Made by a program: the position numbers and the translations under genes. A stretch of DNA of 64,000 nucleotides, taken from Rhodamnia argentea (taxonomy: Eukaryota > Streptophyta > Magnoliopsida > Myrtales > Myrtaceae). This document shows, piece by piece, positions 1 to 11,598 of the stretch (positions are counted from its first letter, which is position 1; the number at the start of each line of letters is the position of its first letter). The notes below the pieces were generated by a model. That model was not told the origin of the DNA. It saw only the letters and a program-made list of their open reading frames with translations, and made no database searches. The stretch lies in the NCBI RefSeq assembly GCF_020921035.1, contig NC_063158.1, positions 24,042,178 through 24,106,177 on the forward strand, written 5' to 3'.

Positions 1-279
1 TCTTAATTGAATTATATCAATAGATAGAATGTAGATAATAGTTGGGGAGAATTTATAAATTAAAGGATCATATTGAACAAAATAAAAGAGTTCAAAGACC
101 AAATCGAACAAGAAAGGCGTTTAAGGACAAAATTGAATATTAAGTGAAAGTTCAAAGAACTAGTTGTGCCATTATCCCTAATTAAATACACTCAATAGCA
201 AATACCAATGGGCAATGATATGCCATTAACTTGGACTTATTGGGGTCTTTCAAAAGGGAAAACTAAGTAGCATCGATAC

Positions 280-545
280 CGATATGCGACAAGGCACAAC
301 AAGCCAAACATTATTTCTCAAAAATTGATAATTCCAACACGTAAGGACAAGTAGTATATTAAAAATATTTTTTATATAAAAAAGAATCAAGTTAATTCGA
401 TTCAAATCCACAAATAAATAAATAATAATAAAGAGCCTAGAAACAATTTATACTTAAAACAGTAATTCACCATTTGCTAGTATCATTCATTATTTCGAAT
501 TGACAAATTCAACTACATCCCATTCTAATATTCCATAAAACTTGA
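280..545 (-). repeat. Dispersed repeat, inverted copy of 14890-15175
   Basis: The block ending in the caagttttat-type end (about 526-545 read on the minus strand) matches 14892-14975 nearly base for base when reverse complemented, including the run with ATGAATGATACTA and CAAATGGTG. A further weaker match to 15095-15180 and to about 44740-44850 suggests one old mobile repeat family. Its class is unknown and no clear termini were found. Confidence 0.55.
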
Positions 546-782
546 ACAGAAAAAGAAAAATCCATCCCCATTCCACCATTAAATTTAACATTTAATAATA
601 AATCCAACAAAAAGAAACAATCCTTGTTAAAAAAATTATGAAATAAGAAACATTTGGCTTTTAGTTTTTGAAAGATTTCCAATTTTACCACAGTATTATT
701 GAAAATTTTCAAAACTGACCCACACGTGTCGGATTAGGGTGTTGGGATTCCCAACTCGCATATCGTTGCGTGTCCAGTAGAG

Positions 783-1015
783 TTGACCACGCGTTGGATG
801 TGTGTCAGGCTCATGTCCGACATCAGCACGGAGCCACGGAGACTGACGGTGCTTCCCGGAGGGAAAGGGAGAGGATGTTGACCGGATGAATGAGTGGTTT
901 TCCTCGGTTCCCTATTTCTTAAAGCGCCTTCCATTGACTTCTAAGTCTACAAAACACATTCTGGGAGTACCCGGAGAGGAAAGAAGACAAGTCAAGCTAG
1001 GACAGATTATTTAAA
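783..1015 (+). promoter_or_regulatory. Candidate promoter of RLK copy 1: W-box cores and TATA-like box
   Basis: Three TTGAC(C/T) W-box cores lie on the + strand at 783-788, 879-884 and 935-940. They are followed by a TATA-like TATTTAAA at 1008-1015, about 208 bases before the ATG. WRKY factors bind W-boxes in many defence-related RLK promoters. The motif is short and can occur by chance, so the cluster is only suggestive. Confidence 0.3.
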
Positions 1016-1222
1016 GTCGTCGCTTGATGGTTCATTTTCCACAGGGTTACAATCTGGATGGTGCATGGTATTCCTGGGAATGGTCACAAATTGTGGTCCC
1101 CGTCGTCGATTAAAACCTCAACTACATTCAGATGTTTCTGTTTTATTGGTTATGAAGCAAAAGCCATGTCTCTGCTTTCTTGTCTGAAACATTAGCACGC
1201 TGCATCCCCATCAAAGAACAAC

Positions 1223-4200
1223 ATGAACACTAGAACAGTGTCATTACACATCCTGTTTTTGTTTCTTCTGCTTCATTTGATTGATTCTTTGGACACCCTT
1301 GCCCTAAACGATACCCTGAGAGATGGTGATGTCTTAATCTCCCGAGGAAGAAAATTTGCTCTCGGTTTCTTCAGCCCAGGTAATTCAAGCTTGCGTTACG
1401 TGGGGATTTGGTACTATGGACTACCGAAGCGAACCGTCGTTTGGGTTGCTAACAGAGAGAATCCAGTGAATGATACTTCAGGAGTCCTTGCGTTTGAGCA
1501 TGATGGAAACCTGGTGATCCGTGAAAACAATGGGAGCTTTCCCATTTGGTCAAGTATTGTTTCCTCCACGACTTTGAATGGTTCTACCACTGCCCAGCTT
1601 TTGGATTCAGGTAATCTGGTTTTGAATCATGATTTGAGCAAAGAAGTTATTTGGCAGAGCTTTGATTATCCCACAGATACCTTGCTTCCGTCCATGAAGC
1701 TTGGGTTGGATCGAAGAACCGGTTTGAAATGGTTCCTGACATCTTGGAAGTCCGAAAATGATCCAGCACCGGGCAGTTGTTCTTACAGGTTTGAATCACC
1801 AGGGTACCGACAGTTGTTCACTTACAAGGATCGAGCTCCGTATTACCGCGGTGGACCAATAATTTGGAAACCACATGGTAGCGTTCCCTCAATGCCTGAC
1901 AATTTCAATTACAATGTCACAATTGTGAATAATGCGACAGAGGTTTCTTTTATGTTGGACACATGGGTTGTGTCTAGGCATGTGTTGCACGAGTCAGGGT
2001 TACTTTCACACTTCATATGGCATGATGAAGAGCAGCGGTGGAGCGAGTTTAATTACTATCCAAAGGAGCAGTGTGACTACTACAGTAAGTGTGGGCCTAA
2101 TGGCAACTGTGGTGCAAACAACGCAGACCAGTCAGACTGCACGTGCCTGCCTGGCTTTGAACCCGAGTCCCCGGGAGATTGGTACCTAAGGAATGGATCA
2201 GGTGGGTGCAAGAGGAAGCAAGGTGCGTCAATGTGTCGAAGAGGGGAAGGTTTCGTGAAGGTGACACGGCTGAAGTTGCCAGACACTTCAACAGCACATG
2301 TCAATATGAGCCTGAGCTTGAAGGAGTGTGAGCAGGAATGCTTGAGGGATTGCAGCTGCACAGCTTATTCGAGTGCAGATGAAAGTGTGGGGGAGCATGG
2401 ATGTCTCAAATGGCATGGAAATTTAGTGGATACAAGAGCATTTTCAGACTTGGGTCAAGATTTATATGTGCGGGTCGATGCAATGGACTTAGGTACTCAT
2501 TGCTAATATCTACTTCAAATACTTGTGCTGCTGTCGTGGGGTTGTCATTATTGTTCCATGATCTCTTGTCTTGATGAAACTGTTCGCTTCTCATAGTTGA
2601 AATTATGAACTTCACTTTTTGCATTCATTTCCGTAAGATTTCCACGGTCAATGTCATTGGCATGCTTCTCATGCTTCTTTTACAGCTCGCCAAAGGAAAC
2701 GGAGTACTCTTGTCAAGAAGGCGATCGTGGCAACAGTATCTGCACTAGTATTACTGCTCTTAGGCTCCCTTATGTACTGCCTTCTGTTCAAGAGGAAAAG
2801 AGGTGCGGTGATCTAGCCCAGATAGAAGCTTTTTCTTCCATATGTGTTTCTCAGTCTGTTTGACAAGTAGGTATTATTTCGATGTGCAGGGTTAAGAAAT
2901 AGATTAAAAATTGAACTGGAGCCAAATCCAGCCAAGATTTTAGGTTAAAGGATGATTGATTTCAATACTGGAAACCTTGATCAACGAAGCTGCACAGACT
3001 GCTAGATAATTAGAGAACACTGTATTGTGATTCATCAGCCTACGTGAATTCATCTTAAGTAACAAGCAGTAGGTTGCTTTCATCATCTTTCTAAACATCT
3101 TTTTTAACTGTGCGACAGAAGATAGAAGAGGGAATAATCATCTTGTTCGTGTTACCACAAGCTCAACATATTTCGATGAACTCCTGGGTCTCAAAGACCT
3201 CGACAGCAAAGGTAGACGAAAAACAGATCTACCATTCTTTGATTTTGAAACTGTAGCTGCTGCCACAAGAAATTTTTCCTCCATCAATGAGCTTGGCCAA
3301 GGCGGTTTTGGTTCTGTATATAAGGTAATTAATCTCCCTTTTCCACAGTATCCAAATGGTTAAAATTAAATATGTGTAGTCTACTAACTTCATTTTGTCT
3401 GTCTCTTATGTGGATTGATGTCCTCAAAGAAAATGCTCGGAAACGAGCCAGTTTCATTGTAAAGGACCATTTCCTCTTTCGAAATTCTCAAAAGGTGGTT
3501 GATCTGGTTACTTCCACCATATCCATGGAGGTGTCTCTAGTAGCAATTCTAATCTTCCAGTCATGACGAACCGGGGAAGTGACTAACAAAAGACAAGGGA
3601 GAAGAAGTAGAGCACAGCACAAGTCATGGTGCTACATTATTTTCCTAGGTTATACAGCATGTAACAAGTGTAACTACCACATCCTCTGCAAGTTTAACTA
3701 TCTAATAAGTCGTTAGAATCTACTCATAACAGCTTTTTAGCAACCAGCTTTGTCTGACAGGTCTTAATTTTTATTTTGTGATGTGTTCATTTTCACAGGG
3801 TGTGATGGATAACGGAACAGAAATAGCAGTTAAAAGACTCTCGAAATATTCTAGACAAGGAAATGAAGAGTTCAAGAATGAAGTCAGGTTGATTGCCAAA
3901 CTCCAACACCGGAATCTGGTGAAAATCTTAGGTTGCTGCATTGAAGAAGACGAGAAACTGTTGATTTATGAGTATTTGCCCAATAAAAGCTTGGATTCAT
4001 TCCTTTTTGGTAAGTCCTCTCTTCCAGTGGCCAGAATCTACAGCTAATATTATGGATAATAACTGGAGGAAATTCCGAAATTTGGTCCAGATGAAACAAA
4101 GAAATCACTTCTGGATTGGGAAAAAAGGTTTGAAATCGCTTATGGGGTAGCTCGAGGACTCATGTATCTACACCAGGATTCAACGTTGAGGATAATCCAC

Positions 4201-5075
4201 AGAGATTTGAAAGCTAGCAATGTCTTACTGGACGATGCATTGTACCCAAAGATTTCAGATTTTGGGATAGCGAGGATATGCAGAGGAGACCAAATTGAAG
4301 GAAAAACGAAGCGTGTGATGGGTACATAGTAAGTGTTCTTCTTGAGGATTAAATTCTGCTTCACCTGATTAGGCAATGAGAAATTAGAACAGAGGAAAAG
4401 ACCAACTATTCTGTCCTTCATCCTAAAGTTTCAAACTTTAGTTATGTCACCCAAAATTCAACACAGGAAGTTTGTGCGATAAATGACATGTTGATTACTA
4501 CTCTCCTGCTTCTGTAGCGGGTACATGGCACCAGAGTATGCAATGCAAGGCCGGTTTTCAGTAAAATCAGATGTGTACAGCTATGGAGTTTTGTTGTTAG
4601 AAATCATTACAGGCCAAAGAAATAGTGGGTGCTGTCATATTAACCCCTTTAGCAGTCTAATTGGCCATGTAAGTATGAACTCTTATGCAATTCAATGCAA
4701 GGCACAACTTGACCAGCCTCTACATTCACATCATCACAGTCCAAGGTGTTTGGTTTGTGTTCTTCCCAGGTATGGCAGCTGTGGAAAGAAGGAAAATGCA
4801 TGGACATTGTCGACAAATCAATGGACAAGACATATTCTGAGGAAATGGCATCGAGGTGCACTCAAATCGGTCTTTTGTGCGTGCAAAGATCTGCATCGGA
4901 CAGACCGACTATGTCCACGGTGGTTTTCATGTTGGGGAACGCCGATGTGGTACTTCCATCCCCGAAACAGCCTGCGTTCATTGATGAGAGTGACTACAAT
5001 GGAGATATTCAGTCAGCAAGCAACAGAACATGTTCTGTTAATGGAGTTACAGTTACTGTTGTTGAAGCTCGCTAG
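1223..5075 (+). CDS. RLK copy 1: G-type lectin S-receptor-like Ser/Thr kinase, intact
   Basis: Single-pass plasma-membrane receptor kinase of the SD1 S-domain class. I place seven exons at 1223-2492, 2686-2802, 3119-3324, 3799-4009, 4091-4328, 4518-4668 and 4770-5075, all with GT-AG introns and summing to 833 codons (832 aa). In order: signal peptide (about 1-22), bulb-lectin domain (WQSFDYPTD motif), S-locus glycoprotein region, EGF-like cysteines, PAN domain, transmembrane segment about 434-456 encoded by exon 2, and kinase. Kinase motifs are GQGGFG in exon 3, VAIK-type Lys543, HRD 638-640, DFG 658-660 and MAPE in exon 6. The C-terminus (VTVVEAR) is DUF3403-like. The start follows an AACA context, and no earlier in-frame ATG keeps a signal peptide. 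It is the most divergent copy: it lacks the WRSGSW-type motif of the others and has YGV, not FGV, in exon 6. The ligand is unknown. Exon ends are inferred from alignment among the copies. Confidence 0.9.
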
Positions 5076-5102
5076 TCACATGCATTCCATTAACATGCGC
5101 CG

Positions 5103-5237
5103 CTTCCGTCCCCAAAACAGCATGCGTTTGTCTTCAAGAAGAGGTAACATGGAGCAAATATGTCATCTAGTAATGCCACTGCTTCTGCTTCTGCTTCTGT
5201 TAATGATGTCACAATTACTACGGTCAAGGCGCGATAA
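5103..5237 (+). pseudogene. Relic of an RLK final exon (C-terminal tail), just after copy 1
   Basis: Starting 28 bases after the copy 1 stop, 45 codons read in frame as an RLK C-terminal tail: LPSPKQ-type start, then NDVTITTV and a terminal Lys-Ala-Arg before TAA. One in-frame stop (TAA at 5145-5147) sits where live copies have the Tyr of K-Y-H-G. A short Ala-Ser repeat (GCTTCT units) precedes the NDVT motif. It is a leftover of a deleted or recombined paralogue. Confidence 0.75.
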
Positions 5238-8140
5238 GCAAGTTCATTATATTTTGAAATCCCACTGCTAAAGTGACTTGCATATTACGTATATATAAGA
5301 AATTCTCAATGCAATTACCTGAATGCAAATTACATTGACCGTAAGAAAGATCATACATAAATTGAATTTGAAACCTCAAATTGACATGGACGTTTTTGCA
5401 GAGAAGACGTGGGAATGTTCGTCGGCTTCTGTTAGAACACAATTGATGCACTCCAAACATTTTTTGTCTGTGATAATATTATGTCCATCCGATAGCGATC
5501 ATGTATGAATTTCTTTTGTACATACCGTAACTTCAATCAAAGTCGTAGCTTCTTATTTGGACCAAAGGAGACTTCCATGGAGGGCAGGGAAGCTTTATAT
5601 AAGAATGCATTTAAGAGTGAAGGATACTAAATCCTTGATTCTAAATAGTAAACATGCGGAAACATGCCTTAACCTAACTTGTATCACTGATCGATAAACG
5701 AAGGACATACCGTAATTGCCTCGGATTAGATGTCGCCTTTGCAATTCCGAGAGTTTCCTCGCTTCGATGGCGCGTTTGGAGAGCAGAGAGGAGCATCATT
5801 GTTTTCTCAGTGTCTTGGTGTTCTGCTGAATGAACGACAGACTGAATGGGAGAGAGAGAAGTTACGTCTTTCCAAAAGACGTGATTTTTTTTTTTCACGT
5901 TTCAAAAAAAATAAATAACTGTTGATTACTGCCTTGATGGTTATCGGCAAATGGGTAGGGTGTGGTTGCTCGCATGGGCAGACCGCAATGATTACCCATG
6001 TACTCCAGCAAAGGGAACAGATATTGATGGGGTCACGAAAGGACTAAGGTGGTTCAATAAGAAATGAATGGTCTCTCTTCTTTTTCCACCATTTTTCGTG
6101 AGAAGCCCTGGTTAGAGTTTCTCCACGTTACCTGTTTGTCAGCCCTTTCATGACTAAGTGATCCACACTTGTGCTCTGCTAATGACATATGAAACAGGTA
6201 CTAAGCACATGAAAGAGTACATATACAGAAACACAAAAAAAAAAAAAAAAGGTTCGATATATCGAGGACATTTCTGTTCCATGTGGTGGCCTTCTTCTCG
6301 CCCCACCTCGCATTTACAAGAGTAGTTGTCGATCACCTTGTCTCGCTTGTTGGTCAGATATACACGTTAATGGAAGGCATTCACTCGAGATTTCGGAAAA
6401 TTTCCAGAACCTGTAGACATTGATCAGTGAACCAAACCTCTCTGCAACTGCAAATTAGAAGCACAAGCAGTGAAGTGATTCCACATACTACAGAAATTGC
6501 GATGAAATCAAAAGAATTTTCTTAATATGGTAGGTTCTGTCATATGAAAACAAGAATTATACCCAGCTTAGAGGACTGATCTTAAAAGGGTTTGTAGGCA
6601 ATTAAATGGCATTGCTACTCTTTGACGGAGAAATTACCAAAAAGATCCTAAATCTATTACAATTTTACCACTTCAGTCCTAAATTTTTTTCTTTTTTGCT
6701 TATTCACCCTCAACCTTTCACAATTATATCAATTCATTCCATCCAACCAATTTTGGCAAGTCGGTACCGACCGTCCAGCAACATAATATTTTAATATGTT
6801 TTTCAATTTTTATTTAATTTTTTCCATGTTTCTTTTTTTCTTTTCTTTTTTTTCCCTTTCCCTTCCCTCTTCTTCCTCCAGCCGGTCGTTGAACCTCGCC
6901 GGCCTTATGTGAAGCTCACCCCCATCGGTGAATGGCGAGACGAGCCTCGCCGTGGCTGCCGAAGTAAGAATAGGGAAGGGGGAAAAAAAGAAAAAGAAAA
7001 GGAAAAAAGGGAAAAAAATTTGAAAAAAAACAAATATTATGTCAGCCGTCTAGCATCCATGTCAGCGCTGGCCAGCTAAAATTGGCTTGATGGACTGAAT
7101 TGGCACAATTACAAAAGGTTTAAGACTAAATCAGTAAAAAAAAAAGTTTAAAACTAAATTGTTTTAGGATTGTCTTGGTAATTTTCCCACTCTTTGACTT
7201 AGTCTTGAAAAGGACCTAAGAACTGTAATTTTTTGTGGTAGCAAGTAGGCCTTTCAACTTCATTCTGAGCCACAAATTTTACCTGACGTTGTGCATGTTA
7301 GAGCTAATTTAGAGTAGCCGATTACCACTTCATTAGATTTCTCTTCTCCCTCTTTCAACACTAACAGATCACTTGATAGGAGGCATTGGACAATACGAGG
7401 CACCTTTCAATTTTCTTGGCAACTAGCGTAGTTAATGAGTTAAAAAGGACTGAGTCTTCTCTTTTACTCTCAGATTCTGTCATTCTACAATGAGCTTATG
7501 ACCAGAAGATTCAGGAGGTGAACTTGCAGGCTCGACTAACTGTTTCTATGAAATAACTGTCGACATGGTATCCATCTCTGTCACAACAGCTTGAAACCAA
7601 CAGCATGCTGCTCACCATCAGGCGAAAGCGCTATGCAAGAAGCCGCGCAATGCCTCTCCTACTTCTAATGTCAAGTTCTCTTTCCTCACAATCTGATCTG
7701 CGGCGTCAGATCCACCCAGAACCACCCCTGTTCTTTCACCTTAAAACAGTTGAAAGCAATGGCAAATACACGTCAAGCGACTAAACTCGACCACATTAAT
7801 TAAAGGGATTAGGCTGCTGGGAAGCGAAAGGCCATGCAAGTCACCAAGGGACGTGACCATTACCTGAATTTACATGAAGTAGGAATCATTTTCTTGTCTG
7901 ATGATCGAGAAATGTCGCCCGAAAATATCAAGCTTAGGAAGGGCAGCGTCACCATCACAGCTTGCATTACAGTTACACGTTGGACTGAAAATGACATGTA
8001 CTTGCATGAATTAATGAAAGAGGTGGATCCTCACTAATTAAGACCTCAACTACACTCCCACAGAGCTTGAGGTATCATTCACTCAGTCACCTTTATTGCC
8101 TCAGAAATCATACAATAGTATCCTCAAGTGAAAAGACAAC
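5238..8140. other. Spacer between copies 1 and 2
   Basis: Holds 3'-flank sequence of the relic exon, blocks shared with other spacers (for example the stretch around 6090-6130, repeated near 14775, 15790, 37650, 48765 and 60930), a MITE at 6627-7188, and the copy 2 upstream region. An ORF at 7834-8037 has open counterparts upstream of copies 3 and 4, but the start codon is not conserved. I see no gene. Confidence 0.6.
6627..7188. mobile_element. MULE-type MITE with 10-bp target duplication
   Basis: The element starts GGAGAAATTACCAA and ends in the complement of GGGAAAATTACCAA, and is flanked by ACTCTTTGAC at 6617-6626 and 7189-7198. Only the ends pair. The middle has a GC-richer part (about 6880-6970) between AT-rich arms. 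It has no transposase. A 9-10 bp target duplication and such arms fit a non-autonomous Mutator-like element. Relatives are at 35652, 38136, 55841 and 61414, and a truncated one ends at 47261. Confidence 0.75.
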
Positions 8141-11100
8141 ATGAACACGGAAAGGGTGTTCGGATATGCCCTGCTTCTTCCTCTTCTGCTTCAGGTAAGT
8201 ACTTGCTTGGACATCCTAAACCAAAACAACAATATCAAAGATGGCGATCTCTTGGTCTCCAGTGGCAAAACGTTCGCTCTTGGTTTCTTCAGCCCGGGTA
8301 ATTCTAGCCTCCGTTATGTCGGAATTTGGTATTACCAAGTTTCTGAGAAAACCGTTGTTTGGGTTGCTAATCGGGAGAGACCAATCAGTGGCACTTCGGG
8401 AGCACTTTCAATTGATTCTGATGGAAATTTGGTGCTTCATGAGAAAAATGGAAGCTTTCCTGTGTGGTCGGCAAAAGATTCTTCTGCGTTATCGAACTAT
8501 TCTACTACAGCTCGGCTTATGGATTCAGGTAATCTCGTTCTGGTTCAAGATTTTAGCAAAAGGGTGATATGGCAAAGCTTTGATTATCCTACGGACACTC
8601 TGCTTCCTTTCATGAAACTCGGATTGGACCTCAAAACCGGTTTGAACCGGTTCCTAACATCATGGAAGTCCCCGGAGGATCCGGCACCCGGCAATTACTC
8701 TTATAGGATCGACCCAACGGGCTATGCTCAATTGTTCCTGTACAAGGACGGGGATCCATACTGGCGTTCCGGATCATGGACCGGAGATCGGTGGAGTGGC
8801 ATACCCGAAATGACTCGCCATTTCATCTTCAACGTGAGCTTTGTAAATAACCCAGACGAGGTTTCTGTAATGTATGTCATCATCAACGCGTCGATCATCT
8901 CAAGAATGGTGGTGAACGAATTGGGGTTGGTCCAACGATTCACATGGCATGCCCGGCAACAGCGGTGGATAGGATTCTGGTCTGATCCGATGGACCAGTG
9001 CGATTATTACGGCAAGTGCGGGCCCAACAGCAACTGCAATCCGTATAATGAGGGACGGTTCGAGTGCACATGCCTGCCAGGGTTCGTGCCCAAGTCCCCG
9101 GGTGATTGGGACCTAAGGGATGGATCCGCCGGGTGCGTAACGAGGCCCAGGGCATCGTCATGTCAAGGCGGGGAAGGATTTGTGAAGGTGGCGCTTGTGA
9201 AGGTTCCGGACACTTCAAAAGCACACGCCAACATGAGCTTTAGCTTGAACGATTGTGAGAAGGAATGCTTGGGGAATTGCTCTTGCACAGCTTATGCTAG
9301 TGCCCAAGAGGGCCTGGGAAGTTTTGGGTGCCTTATGTGGCATGGTGATTTGGTCGATACAAGAACATTCGCCGATTCAGGTCAAGATTTATATGTACGG
9401 GTCGATGCCATCGAGTTAGGTACTCCTGCTTCTGCTGTTACTAGGTGTACTTCTTAATGTAATGTATCTCCCACATTGAATCTGAAAAACGGTGTTGTAC
9501 TTTCCTTTCAGCTCGTTATAGGAGCAAAACAAGTTCCCTCAGTGAAAGGGCGAGGATTGCGATAATTTCGGTTTCGGTTTTGACAGCGCTACTGCTCACC
9601 AGCTCCTTCTCCTACTGCTTGGTGATCAAGAAGAGAAACGGTGCGTTGCTTAGTCCTCAACAAGAGTACGCTTTGTATTTTTCTTTCCGCGAAATTCGTC
9701 TGCAAAAATTATTCCACTCTTGTTCACCATTTAATTTTGTACAGTAGAGTCTTGGAACTATTCTTAGCTATAGGAAGTTAGCAAAATCTGTGCTTTTGTT
9801 TGAGCGATTCCGAAACTAAGAACCTTGAACCAAAGAAAGCATGATGATGGCAGTTCAATTCTTAATGCGGCATGCGTTGCAACATTGAAACCAAACCAGC
9901 ACAAGGCAAGTTTCAGGGGACAAGAGACGAAGAAACCATACAGTACATCAATATATTTACCAGGAAAACAGACATAAAAATGTTTGCAAATATCTTTTCA
10001 AGCTTAAAACTCTAATTTCGTTTAGCGAAATGAATTTGCTGAATGAAGAATCTCACAATTTCTCCATGGTTGTATTGAGCATTTCCGTGGAAACAGATCG
10101 CAGAAGCCAAAATCTACTGATGAGTGAAATGACGAATTCAACATATTTTGAGGGCTCTCCAAGCGTAAAAGACTGTGACGATGAACCTAGAGGAAACAGA
10201 GATGTGCCGCTCTTTGATCTGAGCACCATAGCTTCGGCAACAAACAATTTCTCCTTCCTCAATAAGCTCGGACAAGGCGGTTTTGGATCAGTGTACAAGG
10301 TAAACTTCCATTGCACCAAAAAGCTACTTAGAAAGATTGATACAGACTTGCAAATTGGAAGTTAATTTGACAGGGCGTTATGGACAATGGAACGGAAATA
10401 GCGGTCAAAAGACTATCGCAACATTCGGGACAAGGAGTTGAAGAATTTAAGAACGAAGTCCGGTTGATTGCGAAGCTCCAACACCGGAACCTGGTGAGAA
10501 TACTCGGCTGCTGTGTCGAAGAAGACGAGAAAATGGTAATTTACGAGTACTTGCCGAACAAAAGCTTGGATGCCTTCCTTTTCGGTAGATCCTCTGTCTC
10601 TCCCACTAGCTAGAATACTCTGATTTCATACATCAAGCCATGACTGACGGACTATGGTTTTTTGATATCTCGATCTTGGTCCAGACAAAGCGAAAAGATC
10701 GTTGCTGGATTGGCGAAAACGGTTCGAAATCGCATCGGGGGTGGCTCGAGGACTCTTGTACTTGCACCAAGATTCGAGGCTCAGGATCATACACTGAGAC
10801 TTAAAGGCCAGCAATGTCCTACTCGACGATGCGATGAATCCGAAGATATCGGATTTCGGTATGGCTAGGATATGCGGTGGGGACCAAATCCAAGGAAGCA
10901 CAAATCGGGTAGTCGGAACATAGTAAGATTTTTCGCCGTCGCAATGCTTTACTAGCTTATCGAGTCAAAGATCCTCAACTCAACTAATCAAACAAAACCC
11001 TTTTTTCCCCTGCATTTCTCCCTGCGGCAGCGGGTACATGTCGCCAGAGTACGCAATGGAAGGTATATTTTCGATAAAATCCGATGTCTATAGCTTCGGA

Positions 11101-11598
11101 GTTTTGCTTTTGGAGATCATCAGTGGCAAAAGGAACAGTGCATATTACCATGAAAACCCTTCTTCCAATTTGGTAGGCCATGTAAGTATCGGAACTCTAG
11201 GACTGAACTAGGACATAATACATAGCCTGAAAATGCTTGTCATATGTTACTTGTTCACAACTCGATCGCAGGTATGGGAGCTATGGAAGGAAGGAAACTG
11301 CACCGACATTGTCAACGAGTCGATGGGTGACTCATGCTCCAAAGAGGAGGCCTTGAGGTGCATCCAAATCGGTCTTTTGTGCGTGCAAGAATTCGCAGAT
11401 GATAGGCCGAACATGTCCGCGGTTGTGTTCATGTTGGCAAACAACGACGTGGTTCTCGCACCTCCGAAACGACCTGCGTACATTTTCAAGAGAAAGTACC
11501 ATGGGGAGAGTCTATCTAGGAGCGACGGAACGACTTCTGCGAACGACGGAACGACTTCTGCGAACGACGTTACGGTCTCGATAGTCGAAGGCCGCTAG
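8141..11598 (+). pseudogene. RLK copy 2: S-domain receptor kinase with nonsense codon at the HRD Arg
   Basis: Same architecture as copy 1. Exons: 8141-9419, 9512-9640, 10097-10299, 10374-10584, 10685-10922, 11031-11181 and 11272-11598. They sum to 846 codons with all splice sites GT-AG and no frameshift. The only lesion I see is TGA at 10795-10797, where sister copies have CGA or CGT encoding Arg of the HRD motif (a C-to-T change). The predicted product is 644 aa: complete lectin, S-locus and PAN ectodomain, transmembrane segment and kinase N-lobe, ending at the HRD His. Everything downstream (DFG, SPE, C-terminal tail) is still in good order, so the stop looks recent. Two introns follow the stop by more than 50 bases, so nonsense-mediated decay is expected. 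A sequencing error or a single-allele change cannot be excluded. The tail carries a 21-bp tandem duplication (11527-11568). Confidence 0.85.
11527..11568 (+). repeat. 21-bp tandem duplication in copy 2 last exon
   Basis: Two adjacent identical 21-base units encode GTTSAND twice before VTVS. The other copies have a single ASAND or TASAND segment here. The change is in frame and lengthens the C-terminal tail by seven residues. Confidence 0.9.

Larger units (their letters stand above)
1..1222. other. Upstream spacer of RLK copy 1
   Basis: No convincing gene. The first 420 bases are AT-rich and repetitive. About 280-545 is the reverse complement of a stretch near 14890-15175. The ORFs at 509-712 and 734-934 on the minus strand have no recognisable domain and lie where the copy 1 promoter should be, so I treat them as chance. 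Confidence 0.6.

Noticed and set aside
7834-8037. Small upstream ORF before copy 2, similar to 27959-28171
   Set aside because: The block is conserved upstream of several copies, but the ATG is not (copy 3 begins at GTG and copy 4 has no start), so the similarity reflects duplicated promoter DNA.
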